64,000 nucleotides of DNA from the NCBI RefSeq assembly GCF_014905175.1, contig NC_057790.1:13480469-13544468 (forward strand), written 5' to 3'. Under the pieces are notes generated by a model. It saw only the letters and a list, made by a program, of their open reading frames with translations. It had not been told where the DNA came from and ran no database searches. This stretch comes from Aphidius gifuensis. Lineage: Eukaryota > Arthropoda > Insecta > Hymenoptera > Braconidae. Position numbers and translations under genes: made by a program. This document shows positions 11,801 to 22,975 of this stretch, one piece after another. The number at the start of each line of letters is the position of its first letter. The stretch's first letter is position 1.

Positions 11801-13720
11801 TCACGCGATAGTAGATTCTATTAATGTAACAATAAACTCGCCTTCGGTTGGCGTTACTTCGTTATCATGGAAATAAGGCATACAAAAGCATTTCGCATGG
11901 ATGTCTTCAACATCTATAATTTGTTGTTTATCAGAAAGATCCGAACAACGAAAAACCCCGAAAAATGATGATTGCCAGTTACCAATTTGAAAAAATGAAT
12001 TTAGTTGTATATTAAATTTCTGGAATAGAAGCTTAAATTTTCCCTTATCAAGAATAATATTTTGAACCATGCCGAGAGTTTTATTTTTTAACATGAATAT
12101 ATTGTCTTTATTATTAGTATTAATTTTATACTTTGGTGTTTGAAGGGTTTGATATTGAGCAGCTGCTGATATGAGTTCTGTTGGCAAAGGGAATGGGCTA
12201 GTCCAAAGTTTACCAGGAATAAGTGAAAAATTGACACGAGGGTTTTCTTCAATGTTACGCAATTTACGTTCTTCGCGCCTATTAACGATTTGTTCTAAAT
12301 ATTGAGTAGGTTTACGACAAGTTGCTGCGAAGTACTGCATATTATTTTTAAGGAAATGCAGAAATACCATCAAGTGGTCCGAAATTTCTGACATCTTCAG
12401 CTAAATGTAAAAGAATATGACAATTATAAGTTAGAAAATGATGATTAAAAAAGTTTTCAACATTTTTGACATATGTTTTTATTAAATTTTCTGCAAAAGT
12501 AATTTCAGCCTCACTTACTTTTGGACAAGTAAGAAGACGAATCGCACAAGAAAAGGTTAAAAAATGTAAATATATTGCTGAATTTATAATACCACGAAAA
12601 GCAACGGCACCTGAATATAAAAGAATCTGGCGAAATTCAGTAGCTTTCATCTTAGAAAATTTAGTAATATCCTCAGGCCTACGAGCAAATTCTTCTGGAC
12701 AGCAGTTCTTAATAAAAGCGAGTCTAACATTAATCTTGACGATATTTAATTCATCTAACTTGAGATTAGGATTATCCCTGCCTCCAACTAAAATGCTAAG
12801 AAACCGTTTCACAATACCAAGAAAAACAGCGTGCATAGAATCGAAAACTACATTATTTACTATATCAAAATGTTCAAGATCTGCCAAACCACATGCTCGA
12901 CTAGCTTTATGGTGAAATGCATCTTCGCGATCCCTATACTCCTGTCATTTCTTTTTCATCATCTACTGTCCGTAGGGCTCTATTATCTCCTTGAAGAGGA
13001 GTACGACAAACTTTACATCTGGAACAGGGTGAGTCTGAATTGTGTGCCATATGTCCTAGAGCAAAAGCACGAGCTGGTGCATCAGCAATAAAACTCCCAG
13101 GTCGAACAACTTTGCAAATACCCTTGAAAACGAACCCACTAATCATCAAATCATTAAAGTTTTTAATAAATTTCGCGAAAAAAGCTGATGCGTCAGTTGG
13201 CTGGTGAGTGAATGAAGTTCCACACCAAATCCCTACAATTCCAGGTGGACAACCGGGAATATTATGAACACGATTTGAATGGGCCAAACATTGCGTTTGG
13301 CCTGTTTATCAAGGTTGCCTCCATCGGTACTAAAATCTATAATGAGAGTGTCGGGAATTAAAGACGGCGTGATTTTAAGTAAAATTTCAGAAAGTGCATC
13401 CTCCATCCCAAAATGAACGTACTCACCTCCCGCGAGGTGATATATATTTTCAGCAACCTTACGTGGTGTCTGAAGCAAAGTTCGTGCATCTTTTGGCCAG
13501 TTTTAAAAACATTTATGTTCTCTAAAACTTCTAACAAACTATTAATTTGGACATGAGTTAATTTCATAGTCGAGCAAGCTGGAGCAAATTTCGATTTAAT
13601 GTCTACCGGTTCACTTTGTGATTCATCTGAAGTACTATCAGTAACGGTGGACCTAACACTGTCAGAGGAGGAAGAATCACTATCGGAGTCAAGATTACAA
13701 TCCATATCCGTATGGTACAA
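11801..13720 (-). pseudogene. Decayed CACTA/EnSpm-like transposase gene
   Basis: One protein is spread over several minus-strand frames. In order: an acidic/Ser N-terminus (13720-13500); LLQTPRKVAENIYHLAGGEY and a DFSTDGGN..WPIQ block (13478-13270); FIADAPARAFALGHMAHNS with a CxxC segment (13100-12940); LADLEHFDIVNNVVFDSMHAVFLGI (quoted in part) and ARRPEDITKFSKMKATEFRQ (12887-12640); then NCHILLHLAEDVRNFGPLDG and RKPTQYLEQIVNRREE to a stop at 11801. This motif order is that of Tnp2/DUF4218-type CACTA transposases common in insect genomes. There are frame breaks near 13480, 13280, 12900 (an in-frame TAG) and 12390, so it is a pseudogene unless introns explain some breaks. No CACTA ends were located. 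Confidence 0.7.
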
Positions 13721-13780
13721 AATATCAACAATCGAAAAAATAAGGAATAATCTAGTAAGATAACAACGTAGTTAAAGATG

Positions 13781-14130
13781 CTCTCAAATAGAACTAGAAT
13801 ATATTATTAATATTTTAATACCGCTACTGTAATCTGAAAATTAAAAAAAAAAAAAGAGTCTAGAATAAAAATTTTATTATGACGTCGCCAACAGGCAAAT
13901 TATTTATATAATTGTTGTTAACTTTCTAATTATTTATTTTTACTATTAATTAAATTATTAAATTTGTTTATTCTTTTTTTTTAAAAGATTTATGTATTAA
14001 AAAAGTAGAAGGATAATTTAAAAATAAATCAAAATAATCATCAAATTTACTATTTAATAAAAATTTCAAAATGGCTCTAATGAGGAATAAAAGACGTCGG
14101 TGTTAGATTGTTGAAACTTGGAAAAAATTA
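13781..14130. other. AT-rich spacer, no gene seen
   Basis: The spacer is low-complexity A/T with homopolymers. It contains no reading frame, hairpin or recognisable element end. Confidence 0.5.
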
Positions 14131-14140
14131 AGAAACCCTG

Positions 14141-14330
14141 TGGTTTAGAGGTTAATGGTAAGGGTAATGGACCTACGTAAATTCAGATTCGTGGCATCCC
14201 ATGGTTACCCCCTGGGCCATTCTTTTCCGACCGTTTACATACATTTGGATGCGTGTCTGATCACATCTGGTAAATCTGAATTTACCGTTTCCCAGCGTTT
14301 GCAAAAGATTCGGGTCCGATTCCCGGCGGG
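14141..14330 (+). pseudogene. tRNA-derived sequence split by a small palindrome
   Basis: A pol III box-A-like TGGTTTAGAGG at 14141-14151 and a box-B-like GGTCCGATTCC at 14313-14323 are about 170 bp apart, far too far for a tRNA. Between them, GTAAATTCAGATT (about 14175) and AATCTGAATTTAC (about 14275) are inverted, as if a foldback of about 110 bp had inserted in a tRNA gene or tRNA-derived SINE. The amino acid cannot be assigned. Confidence 0.4.
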
Positions 14331-14439
14331 GAAACTTTTCATTTTTTCCAAGTTTCTGTGTTTTAAAAATGGCAACTTGTATAACATTGTATATACAAGT
14401 AAGCCACATTTATTTTTTAAGCCATTTGCCAATCACTTT

Positions 14440-15170
14440 TAATTAATTATGAAAAATATAGCTAAGGAACAAACGTAGCCAAATAAATTAATTTGTAGTC
14501 TAGATTAACTCCTCAGCAATATTTTCTACGAAAAATTAAAATTATTGTCATATGGCTGTGAAATTAATGTAGACTACGAATCAATTTATTTAATTAGATC
14601 GTTTCCTTCGCAATATTTGCCATAATTAATTAATTGAAAAGCTTTCGGCAAATGTAACTAAAGTAAGAATGTAACCAAATAAATTGATTAGTAATCTAAA
14701 TTAATTCCTCAGCAATATTTTATTATTATAATAAATCAAAATATATGTGGCAAATAATTGAGGAATCAAGCTAGACTAATAATTCATTTATTTTTAATTA
14801 ATTATGGAAAAAAAAGCTGAGGAAAAGATATGGCCAAATAAATTAATCAGTAGTCTAGATTAATTTCTCAGCAATATTTTCTATAATAAATTCAAATTAT
14901 TGTGGGAAATGGCTGCGGAATTAATCTAGAATACGTCCTTATTTATTTGGTTACATCCTTTCCTTAGCTATTTTTGCCATAAAAAATTTATTAAAAAGCT
15001 ATTGGCAAATTTTGCTAAGGAAAGGATGTAACCAAATAAATTAATTTATAATCCAGACTTATTCTACAGCCATTTGACACAATAATTTTAATTTAATATA
15101 AAAAATAATGCTGAGGAATTTATTTAGACTACAAAGTAATTTATTTGGCAGCATCCTTTCCTGAATGTAA
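14440..15170. repeat. Alternating inverted array, CCAAATAAATTAAT..TAGTCTAGATTA type
   Basis: Four or so units of roughly 170 bp contain GCTAAGGAA, CCAAATAAATTAATTTGTAG, TCCTCAGCAATATTTTC and the inverse set. The unit type matches 6860-7260. Every unit can fold on itself. No coding content. Confidence 0.75.
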
Positions 15171-15324
15171 TGTAATCGACGAAATGCCTCTCTCATAAGT
15201 AATCAAAATATAATTAAAAAGAAACTAAATATAGACAAGATAAACTCTCTCTTGAAAGTTTTTATTCAAAAAGTTTATTTAAAACACGTAAATTTGGTGA
15301 TACAAATTTTATAAATACACCAAC

Positions 15325-16150
15325 AATGAAATCAATGTCAAATCAACAAAAATTATTAGCCCAACAGCATCATTGTTTTTTATTAAGAAATTTAGAAAAA
15401 GTAAGAAGAGTAAAATTACCATTATCACAATTACAACAAGAACAACACCAACAACAATTTAATACAAATGGTAGATTAATTGATAATAATAATAATAATT
15501 GGTAATGGTAGTGGTGATACAGGTGGTGGTGGTGGTGGTAATTGTAGTAGTGATAGTAATGGACAATCAACAGATAAAACAGATGCATTTTATTCACAAT
15601 TAATAGCGTTAGCAAATAATTAATCACGTACTGTTAGAACAAGAAGATTAGCACAAGCACAAGAATTACACAAAATAAGAAAATTATTGTGTAATTTTTA
15701 TTTATAACATTACCAGGTAAACGTAAATTACCAGAATATTATGAAAAATCACAAGAACCAATTGATTTAACAATAATTGAAGAAAAATACAAACTGGTAA
15801 TTATAAAACACCAGATCAATTTGATAACGATATGATAAAGCTATTTGATTATTATATAAAATATTATAGTAGAACGAGTGAAATTGGTATATCAGCACCA
15901 AGATTACGTAAATTATATTTATGTAATAAAATAAATTTCATAAATACAATAACAGAAGCAACTGGTAAAGTACCAACAAATAGTTTTCCACCATCACAAG
16001 GCTCAACAGCTGGTGATGAAGATGTTATAAGATTGTAAGGTTTAATGATACAATGTGAACGTTGTTTAGTATGGCAACATTGTGATTATGTCAAGGCTGA
16101 CACGACAATTAAATCATAATATGTGAACGTTGTCAACCACGTAAAAAAAA
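15325..16150 (+). pseudogene. ash1: Processed pseudogene of the histone methyltransferase ash1 (bromodomain-PHD part)
   Basis: Conceptual fragments in order: QQKLLAQQHHCFLLRNLEKV, a Gln/Asn run, RTVRTRRLAQAQELHKIRKL, LPGKRKLPEYYEKSQEPIDL, YKTPDQFDNDMIKLFDYYIK (bromodomain), RLRKLYLCNKINF, DEDVIRL, then GLMIQCERCLVWQHCDYVKA (PHD zinc-binding region) and CERCQPRK. This is the order in ASH1 proteins downstream of SET. It has in-frame stops (after NNNNW, after ANN and others), frame shifts and no introns, and an A-run follows at 16141. Those features fit a retrotransposed, truncated and decayed copy; the SET domain is absent. The identification is from motif order and is fairly firm. Confidence 0.75.
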
Positions 16151-16199
16151 AAAAAAAATTGTATAGGTAGAAAATAATAATTTAACAATATGTGATGTC

Positions 16200-16683
16200 A
16201 AGTGATAAAAAATATTAAATAATAAAAGCAGCTTACCTGAAAATATAGAGACCCAAAACAATACTCTTGATCATTCAACAACTTATGAATTATTGTATTT
16301 TTTTTAATTGTTTTTTTTCACCTACAAAAAAATAAAGTCATGTTTTAAATAAAACATATCACAATATTAATTTATTTCATCAGCATCAAGGCAACGCCTA
16401 CTTTAGGCAAAAAGAAATCAGGTTAGAATTGACAAGCGTTACCATGATGCTGATAAAAAGTTGTGCACTTACCTCTGAATATTAAGTTACAAAATAATAA
16501 ATCCTTTTTATTTTATTGGACTAAATAAATTAATTTATCAGTCAGTGAATTCTGCTATTGTAGTGTTATGTGTTTTGTACAGTTTTGTATATTTTTTAGT
16601 TGTTGCTGGTTGTTGCTTAGATTGGCGTCACAGCGAATAGTACATATGCAACAGTATGTAAACTATAGCCTGGGTGGCGTCAT
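16200..16683. other. Intergenic stretch, no supported gene
   Basis: A donor-like AG|GTAAGCTGC on the minus strand near 16235 and a poly-T tract near 16300 hint at an old minus-strand exon, but no open frame supports it. ATGATGCTGATAAA and its inverse at 16378-16456 form a weak hairpin. Confidence 0.4.
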
Positions 16684-17138
16684 CAGCGATGGGTAATCCG
16701 ACGATTTTTCAGGTATCATACGTATATACGTATGATACTACATCAAATGTATGATAGTTGAAAAAGCGCTTAATATTAATATAATAATAATAATAATTTA
16801 ATAAATATGATAATAATATATAAATATAATATATTTAAATATAATAATATTTCATTTTGAAAAAATAAAAATCCCAAAGACGAGCAGTGTACTGTATTTA
16901 ATTAATAAAATACATGTTATTTTATTTTTTAAAAATGAAAAGGTCCAAGAAAATGTAGTAGCCGACGATAAAATCGAGCTAAGGAATTAATGTTGTCAAA
17001 AAAATTATGTTTCGAGCAACATTATTTCCTGAAAACATAATTCTTTGGCAAAATAAATTTCTTAGCTACTTATTTTCCTTAGCTACTGCTTTTCCTTGGA
17101 CATTTGTATTTTTAAAAACTAAATTTCTTATGTATTTT

Positions 17139-17393
17139 CCCTGGTGGAAATATTACTCCGGCATTTCTCCGTTTTTGGCCCATTTCCGGAGAAATTACCC
17201 CGGCATGAGGTTGATGGCAGAGAAATTATTCCGGCATGAGATTGAGGGTGGAGAAAATATTCCGGCATAAAAGTAGTGGCAGATTAATTTTTTCGACATT
17301 AATCTCATGCCGGAGTAATTTCTCCGCCACCACCCTTGTGCCGGAGTAATTTCTCCGGAAATGGGCAAAAGCTGAGAAATATTTCTACCAGGG
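17139..17393. mobile_element. CCCTGGTGGAAATA TIR element, TT duplication, copy 1
   Basis: The ends CCCTGGTGGAAATATT and AATATTTCTACCAGGG enclose repeated inverted TTTCTCCGG and CCGGCATGA words. It interrupts an array unit whose intact version reads ATGTATTTTATTTATAAAAT elsewhere, showing a 2-bp TT duplication (17137-17138 and 17394-17395). Length 255 bp, non-coding. Confidence 0.8.
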
Positions 17394-17990
17394 TTATTTA
17401 TAAAATAAATAAAAAATGTCCAAGGAAAAGCAGTAGCTAAGGAAAAGATGTAGCTAAGGAATTAAGGTTGCCAAGAAATTATCTTTTAAGCAATTAATTT
17501 GGCCTAAAACATAATTTTTTGGCAACCTTAATTTTTTAGCTACATCTTTTCGTTAGCTACTGCTTGTTCTTGCGATTTTTATTTTTGTGATGACTAAAAA
17601 ATATATTTCATTTTTCGAAAATAAAAATTCCAAGGAAAAGATGTAGCTAAGGAAAAGATATAGCTAAGAAATTAATGTGGCCAGAAAAATTATGTTTAAA
17701 GCAACTTCAATTCCTTAGCTACATTTTTTCCTTAGCTACATCTTTTTCTTAGACATATTTATCCTTCAAAAATTAAATTACATGTACTTTATTTATTAAA
17801 TAAATGAATTTATATATAGGACAAGCAGTAGCTAAGGAAAAAATGTAGCTCAGGAATCAATGTGGCTAGAAAAATTATGTTTTAAGCAACATTAATACCT
17901 CAGCTACATCTTCTTCTGGGACATTTTTGTTTTAAAAAAAATAAATTTTTTTAGCTGCATTTATACTTTAGCTGTATGCCGTAAAATATT
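17394..17990. repeat. GCTAAGGAAAAGATGTAGC palindrome array
   Basis: Continuation of the array begun at 16860. Units alternate AAGCAGTAGCTAAGGAAAAG and its inverse around ATGTTTTAAGCAAC cores. Three to four hairpin units. Confidence 0.75.
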
Positions 17991-18080
17991 AATTTATTCA
18001 ATAATATTATTACAATTAAGGGTGATATTTATTACCGCAAATACTCTGATGCTGAGGCTTTCGGGTTTATCAAAATGATT

Positions 18081-18413
18081 TACCAGTAATCTACCAGTAG
18101 ACTACTGGTAGTTGATACCAGTAATTTTTTACCGGAAATTTACTGGTAGATTACTGGTAATTCCTACCAGTAATTTTTTACTAGAATTCTACTGGTAGAT
18201 TACTGGTAGTTCCTACCAGTAATTTGTTACTGGAATTTTACTGGTAGATTACTGGTAGTTCCTACTGGTAGTATCTACCAGTAGAATTCCAGTAATATAC
18301 TGGTTGGAAATTACTGGTAGGAGCTACCAGTTATCTACCAGTAGTATTTACTGGTAAGCTACCAGTAAATTACCGGTAGCATATAATCCTACCAGTTGTG
18401 GTTATCTGGGCAG
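18081..18413. repeat. Palindromic TACCAGTAATC array, second copy
   Basis: Same unit as 2495-2823 in opposite orientation. It ends TGTGGTTATCTGGG, the reverse complement of the start of the first array. About 330 bp, so the two copies have nearly the same length. Confidence 0.8.
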
Positions 18414-18933
18414 AGGATGTTCTCATTAGGGCATTTTTTTCCGATGGTGGCGTTTGTGAAGCTTTTCTATGTGAAATAAAGGGTGCGTTCCGCGGCTATC
18501 AGTCCGTACGAACTTCAAAATGGCGGAGTTTGGAAATCTTTTGATCATTTGTTGTGGTAGATCTGATTTTTTTTATTTAAAAACAATCTGATCAAATTTG
18601 ACATTAGCCAATTTATTTGACAGATTTGAAATAACTAAATAGAAACTTTGCCAACTTAAACCTAAATAAAATAGTAATACTTAATATTTTAAATTTTTAT
18701 AAATCTCTGGCCTTCTCTCTGGCTATAGTGATGTATCATAGTAACTTTTAACATTATTAGGATTTTCATTTTTTTCGTCACCATTTTGAAGTTCGTACGG
18801 ACTGGATAGCCACGGAACGCACCCCTATATAACAAAAATTTTGTCAAGCGCCATCAGCGGAAAAAAAGCCCTAATGAGAACAATTTTACCCCGTGAATAC
18901 GCCCTAATGAGAACATCCTCTGAATACGGGACT
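18414..18933. mobile_element. CCCGTATTCAGAGG-type foldback interrupted by another element
   Basis: The left arm GAGGATGTTCTCATTAGGGC (18414) and right arm GCCCTAATGAGAACATCCTC (about 18901) are inverted. A second right-arm variant, GCCCTAATGAGAACAATTTT, precedes it. It is split by the 345-bp insertion at 18481-18825. It is related to the CNG-target foldbacks by the inner GGCGCTTG..CAAGCGCC arms. Confidence 0.65.
18481..18825. mobile_element. GGGTGCGTTCCGYGGCTAT TIR element, copy 1
   Basis: TIRs of about 50 bp contain GTCCGTACGAACTTCAAAAT followed by GGCG, and the inverse at the right end. An inverted, closely similar copy is at 27508-27853. Non-coding, 345 bp. It sits inside a foldback arm, so it is the younger insertion. 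Confidence 0.8.
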
Positions 18934-19110
18934 CAGTGTTGGGTTTGTATAATACCGCGGTATCATACCGGTCGTAAACCTCGGTATAATACCAGTATTA
19001 TACCGCGGAGGTTTCATACTTTCATACTTTCATACCACGTTAGTAACGCTATCTGTAGGAATTTTCGTATATTACGTCACACACCATTTTGAATTGCTCA
19101 TAATTTAAAT
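18934..19110. mobile_element. hAT-type CAGTGTTGGG left terminus with GGTATAATACC words
   Basis: CAGTGTTGGGTTTGTATAAT begins a terminus rich in ATACCGCGGTAT and CTTTCATAC. A related terminus lies at 22311. No matching right end with an 8-bp duplication is found, so only the end is called. Confidence 0.5.
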
Positions 19111-19199
19111 TTAAGAATATCATTCCTTTAATTATAGCATAATAGTAAGATAGAATAATCTTCATCCTTTTCTCACACTTTTGTCAGCAGTAATAAATT

Positions 19200-20520
19200 T
19201 ATTGAATATATTAAAAGCTATTGACAAATGTCTAAGGAGAGGATGTGGCTTACCTGTTAATTTCTTTGGCTCAATTAATTCTTTATAAATCAACATGTGG
19301 CAACACCCTTCCTTAGTTCTTTTTTCCATAGTTTTTTATTTATTTATTTATGTAAAAACCTATTGGAAAAATGTCTATGGACAGAATATTGTTTACATGT
19401 TAATTCATAAAATATTAATTTAGCCAAAGAAATTAATACGTAGGCAACATCCTTTCCTTAGCTCATACTTTTCCCATAGCTTTTTATTAATTTGAATCAA
19501 TAAAAAGCTATAGGGAAAATGGTAGCTAAGGAAAGGAAGTTCTCACATGTTAATTTATACGAAATTAATTTTGCCGAAGAAATAAACATGCAGGCAACAT
19601 CCTTTCCTTAGCTACCATTTTTCCTATGACTATTTATTCATTTAAATAAATAAAAAGCTATAGAAAAAATGGCAGCTAAGAAAAGGAAGTTGTCACATGT
19701 TAATTTATACGAAATTAATTTTGCCAGAGAAATTAACATGCAGGCAACATCCTTTCCTTGGATAATATTTTTCCCATAGCTCTTTATTTATTTAAATTAA
19801 TAAATGGTCATAGGAAAAATGATAGCTAAGGAAAGGATGTTGCCTGCATGTTTATTTCTTTGGCAAAATTAATTTCGTATAAATTAACATGTAGCAACTT
19901 CCTTTTCTTAGCTACCACTTTTCTTATGACCATTTATTTTGTTAAATTAATAAAGAGCTATGGGAAAAATATTAGCTAAGGAAAGGATGTTGCCTGCATG
20001 TTTATTCCTTTGGCAAAATTAATTTCGTATAAATTAACATGTGGCAACTTCCTTTCCTTAGCTAAAATTTTTCCTATGACCATTTATTAATTTGTATAGA
20101 TAAAAAGCTATGGGAAAAATATTAGGTAAGAAAAGGATATTGCCTGCATGTTTTTTTCTTTGGCAAAATTATTTTCGTATAAATTAACATGTGATAACTT
20201 CCTTTCCTTAGCTACCATTTTTCCTATGACCATTTATTAATTTAAATAGACAAAAAGCTATGGGAAAAATATTAGCTAAGGAAAAGATGTTGCCTGCATG
20301 TTTATTTCTTTGGCAAAATTAATTTCGTATGAATTAACATGTGACAACTTCCTTTCCTTAGCTACCATTTTTCTTATGACCATTTATTTATTTAAATAAA
20401 TAAAAAGCTATGGGAAAAATGGTAGCTAAGGAAAGGATGTTAATTACTTTGGCTGAAATAATTCTTTAGAAATTAACAGGGAAGCTACATCCGTTTCTTA
20501 GCCATTTGTCAATAGCTTAT
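19200..20520. repeat. Long alternating inverted array, GGTAGCTAAGGAAAGGATGT type
   Basis: Seven or eight units of about 150 bp each contain TTTGGCAAAATTAATTTCG, GCCTGCATGTTTATTTC, GCTAAGGAAAGG and AGCTATGGGAAAAAT, then the inverse. Neighbouring units are head-to-head, so the whole block is a chain of cruciform-capable hairpins. No coding potential. Confidence 0.85.
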
Positions 20521-20667
20521 TATCTGTTCAAATAAATTGAAATACATTACTGTTGTTGTTTTTATAATCAAATATTGTTCATATTATTTGTTTATTCTGT
20601 AATACATCTATTAATATATCAACAAAAAATTTGACATTCGAGAGTTTTATGCTGCCCGAGGAAAAAG

Positions 20668-21180
20668 AGTTATATATAACTATATATAACTATATATAAC
20701 TATATATAACTATATATAACTATATATAGTTATATATAACTGTATATAACTATATATAATTATATATAAGTATATATAACTATATATAATTTTATATATC
20801 TATATATAATTTCATATAAGTATGCATAAATATATACTGTTATATATAACTTTGTATGGATATTCAGAAATCTATCCTGAGAAAAATAAGTTATATATAA
20901 CTATATATAACTATATATAATTATATATAATTATATATAGTTGTATATAGTTGTATATAAGGACATACAATTATGTAAAATTATACATAGTTATATATAA
21001 GAATATATAATTATATATAGTTATATATAACTATATATAATTATATATAGTTGTATATAGTTGTATATAAGGACATACAATTATGTAAAATTATACATAG
21101 TCATTATATATAATTATACCTAGTTCTATATCATTATATATAAGTATAATAATATAAATATAATAATATATCGTTGTATA
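20668..21180. repeat. TATATAAC/TATATAGT simple-repeat tract
   Basis: Successive 9-11-bp units of ATATATAACT, ATATATAGTT and ATAAGTATAT, with a second duplicated block (TTGTATATAAGGACATACAA at about 20950 and 21062). A matching tract at 22010-22280 faces it in the same inverted-repeat spacer. Confidence 0.8.
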
Positions 21181-21867
21181 TAGCTGTCGATATAAAATAT
21201 TTTTTGTACTGAAACATTTCATAAGGAAACACCACTCATCATTGTGGTCAAAATGGCGTTGAATTTTACCATAATAAATTTCATCCTTGTCCATAATAAT
21301 CTCTGTTCATAATAATTTGAACAGTATCGTTATTCGTTATTATTTTTTTGTAAGTTTTCGAGGTATGTAATGTGTCACCCACACGTACTCTTGCATAGGA
21401 CCTTTCTTTTAAAATCGATATATTTTGTGAAACTAGCAATTATTTTTCATTCTGTTTCCGTCTCCTTTTTTTATAATGGTCAAGAGTTCATATTGCTTTG
21501 TATTTATTTAATTTATACGATAATTTATACGATTAATGTTAAATGCATTTATTAAAATTCGAACTCCATGAGCAATTTTGATATTTTTAACAAGTTCAGT
21601 ACCTATATTTAATTACTTAAGTTACAACATAATCTTCGTTTGTAACCATTTTTATAAATTCATCTTGTCACAGACTTGAGATAAATCTAAATTTAAGTAT
21701 CTTTAAGAGTTATCCAAAGATGTTGACAAAAAGTCCAAATTAAACCTTAATTTCATATGAAAAAAAATTGTCCACTTTACGTTTTTGGACTAACATAAGT
21801 CATGTCTGATATTAAATAAGAAGAGTCATGCTTTATGAGGACAGAAATTTTCATACCATCATGTAGT

Positions 21868-21985
21868 TGCGCTCGTGGCTCAGTGGGAAAACGTTAGATT
21901 GAGAATTCGTGTTTGCGCCGGTCAAGGGTTCGAATCCTCTCATGTGTTAGGTTTAAAAAAAATAAAAAAAAAAATTTTTTATATT
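21868..21985 (+). ncRNA. tRNA-like pol III unit (tRNA pseudogene or tRNA-derived SINE)
   Basis: Canonical box A TGGCTCAGTGG (21876-21886) and box B GGTTCGAATCC (21927-21937) lie 40 bp apart, a normal tRNA spacing. An A-rich tail and a T-run at about 21978 follow. The flanks do not form a good acceptor stem and no anticodon arm is convincing, so a functional tRNA is unlikely. Confidence 0.5.
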
Positions 21986-22009
21986 TAATATAATGTGTCA
22001 CAGATCTTC

Positions 22010-22280
22010 ATATAATTATATACAACTATATATAAATATATATAACTATATATAATTATATATAATTATATATATGAACCTGTTTTCCCGAGTATACATA
22101 TATCTATATATAGTTATATATATCTATATATAGTTATGTATATCTATATATAGTTATATATATATATATATATAGATATATATAAATAATGTTATATATA
22201 ACTATATACAGGTATATACAGAAAGTGGCAGTATATCTCTATATATAACTATATATAACTATATATACTTATATATAACT
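22010..22280. repeat. TATATAAC tract, second
   Basis: Units of TATATATAACT and TATATATAGTT end in CTCGTTTTTCTCGGG, the inverse of the start of the tract at 20653. Simple repeat only. Confidence 0.75.
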
Positions 22281-22310
22281 CGTTTTTCTCGGGTGGTATG
22301 GTAGCAGTGT

Positions 22311-22440
22311 TGGGTAAATGGTCGATTTTTGGGTTTAATACTTTCATACCGGTATGAAAGAATTAAACCGGTATAATACCGGTATGAAAGTATGAAACTC
22401 AGGAACGCCCCCTATGGCATCAAAATTGTCTACCATACCA
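22311..22440. mobile_element. hAT-type CAGTGTTGGGTAAATGG terminus, partial
   Basis: CAGTGTTGGGTAAATGGTCG is followed by inverted CTTTCATACCGGTATGAAAG. The surrounding GGTATGGTAG and CTACCATACC are inverted. No right end with duplication is seen. Confidence 0.45.
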
Positions 22441-22559
22441 GCATAAAACTCTCGAATGTCAAATTTTTTGTTGATATATTAATAGATGTATTACAGAATA
22501 AACAAATAATATGAACAATATTTGATTATAAAAACAACAACAGTAATGTATTTCAATTT

Positions 22560-22975
22560 ATTTGAACAGATAATAAGCTATTGACAAATGGCTAAGAAAC
22601 GGATGTAGCTTCCCTGTTAATTTCTAAAGAATTAATTCAGCCAAAGTAATTAACATCCTTTCCTTAGCTACCATTTTTTCCATAGCTTTTTATTATAATT
22701 TAAATAAATAAATGGTCATAGGAAAAATGGTAGCTAAGGAAAGGAAGTTGTCACATGTTAATTTATACGAAATTAATTTTGCCAGAGAAATTAACATGCA
22801 GGCAACATCCTTTCCTTGGATAATATTTTTCCCATAGCTCTTTATTTATTTAAATAAATAAATGGTCATAGGAAAAATGGTAGCTAAGGAAAGGAAGTTG
22901 TCACATGTTAATTCATACGAAATTAATTTTGCCAAAGAAATTAACATGCAGGCAACATCCTTTCCTCAATTTCGC
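22560..22975. repeat. GGTAGCTAAGGAAAGG array, right-hand block
   Basis: Two to three units of the type found at 19200-20520 continue the right arm of the large inverted repeat. They end abruptly at CATCCTTTCCTC, where the next element begins. Confidence 0.75.

Larger units (their letters stand above)
16684..18000. mobile_element. hAT-type CAGTGATGGG-family element, right end lost, array cargo
   Basis: CAGCGATGGGTAATCCGACG at 16684 matches the left terminus of the intact element at 45547. It is followed by the same inverted GTATCATACGTAT words and TATGATAGTTGAAA. Downstream (16860-17990) is a long GCTAAGGAAAAG palindrome array. No matching CACTG right end is found before the next family begins, so the element is truncated. 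Confidence 0.55.
20375..22715. repeat. Large inverted repeat, arms about 280 bp, spacer about 1.8 kb
   Basis: Left arm (20375 to 20653) and right arm (22438 to 22715) are near-perfect reverse complements, including GACATTCGAGAGTTTTATGC against GCATAAAACTCTCGAATGTC and the TACTGTTGTTGTTTTTATAA stretch. The spacer holds TATATAAC repeats, a tRNA-like unit and a hAT terminus. This could be one long foldback element or two inverted copies of one repeat. Confidence 0.75.

Noticed and set aside
15370..15627. His/Tyr-rich minus-strand frame MINYLLTLL..HHHHHLYHHYHYQ
   Set aside because: It is the antisense of Asn/Gly/Gln codon runs in the ash1 pseudogene.
17007..17270. 87-codon plus frame
   Set aside because: It spans the array and the CCCTGGTGGAAATA element. 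No independent support.
19200..20520. CRISPR-like direct repeat array
   Set aside because: Units alternate in orientation and are hairpins of about 150 bp, there are no unique spacers, and the DNA is clearly eukaryotic.
21868..21985. Functional tRNA gene
   Set aside because: A and B boxes are good, but no acceptor stem or anticodon loop can be built, so only a tRNA-like call is kept.
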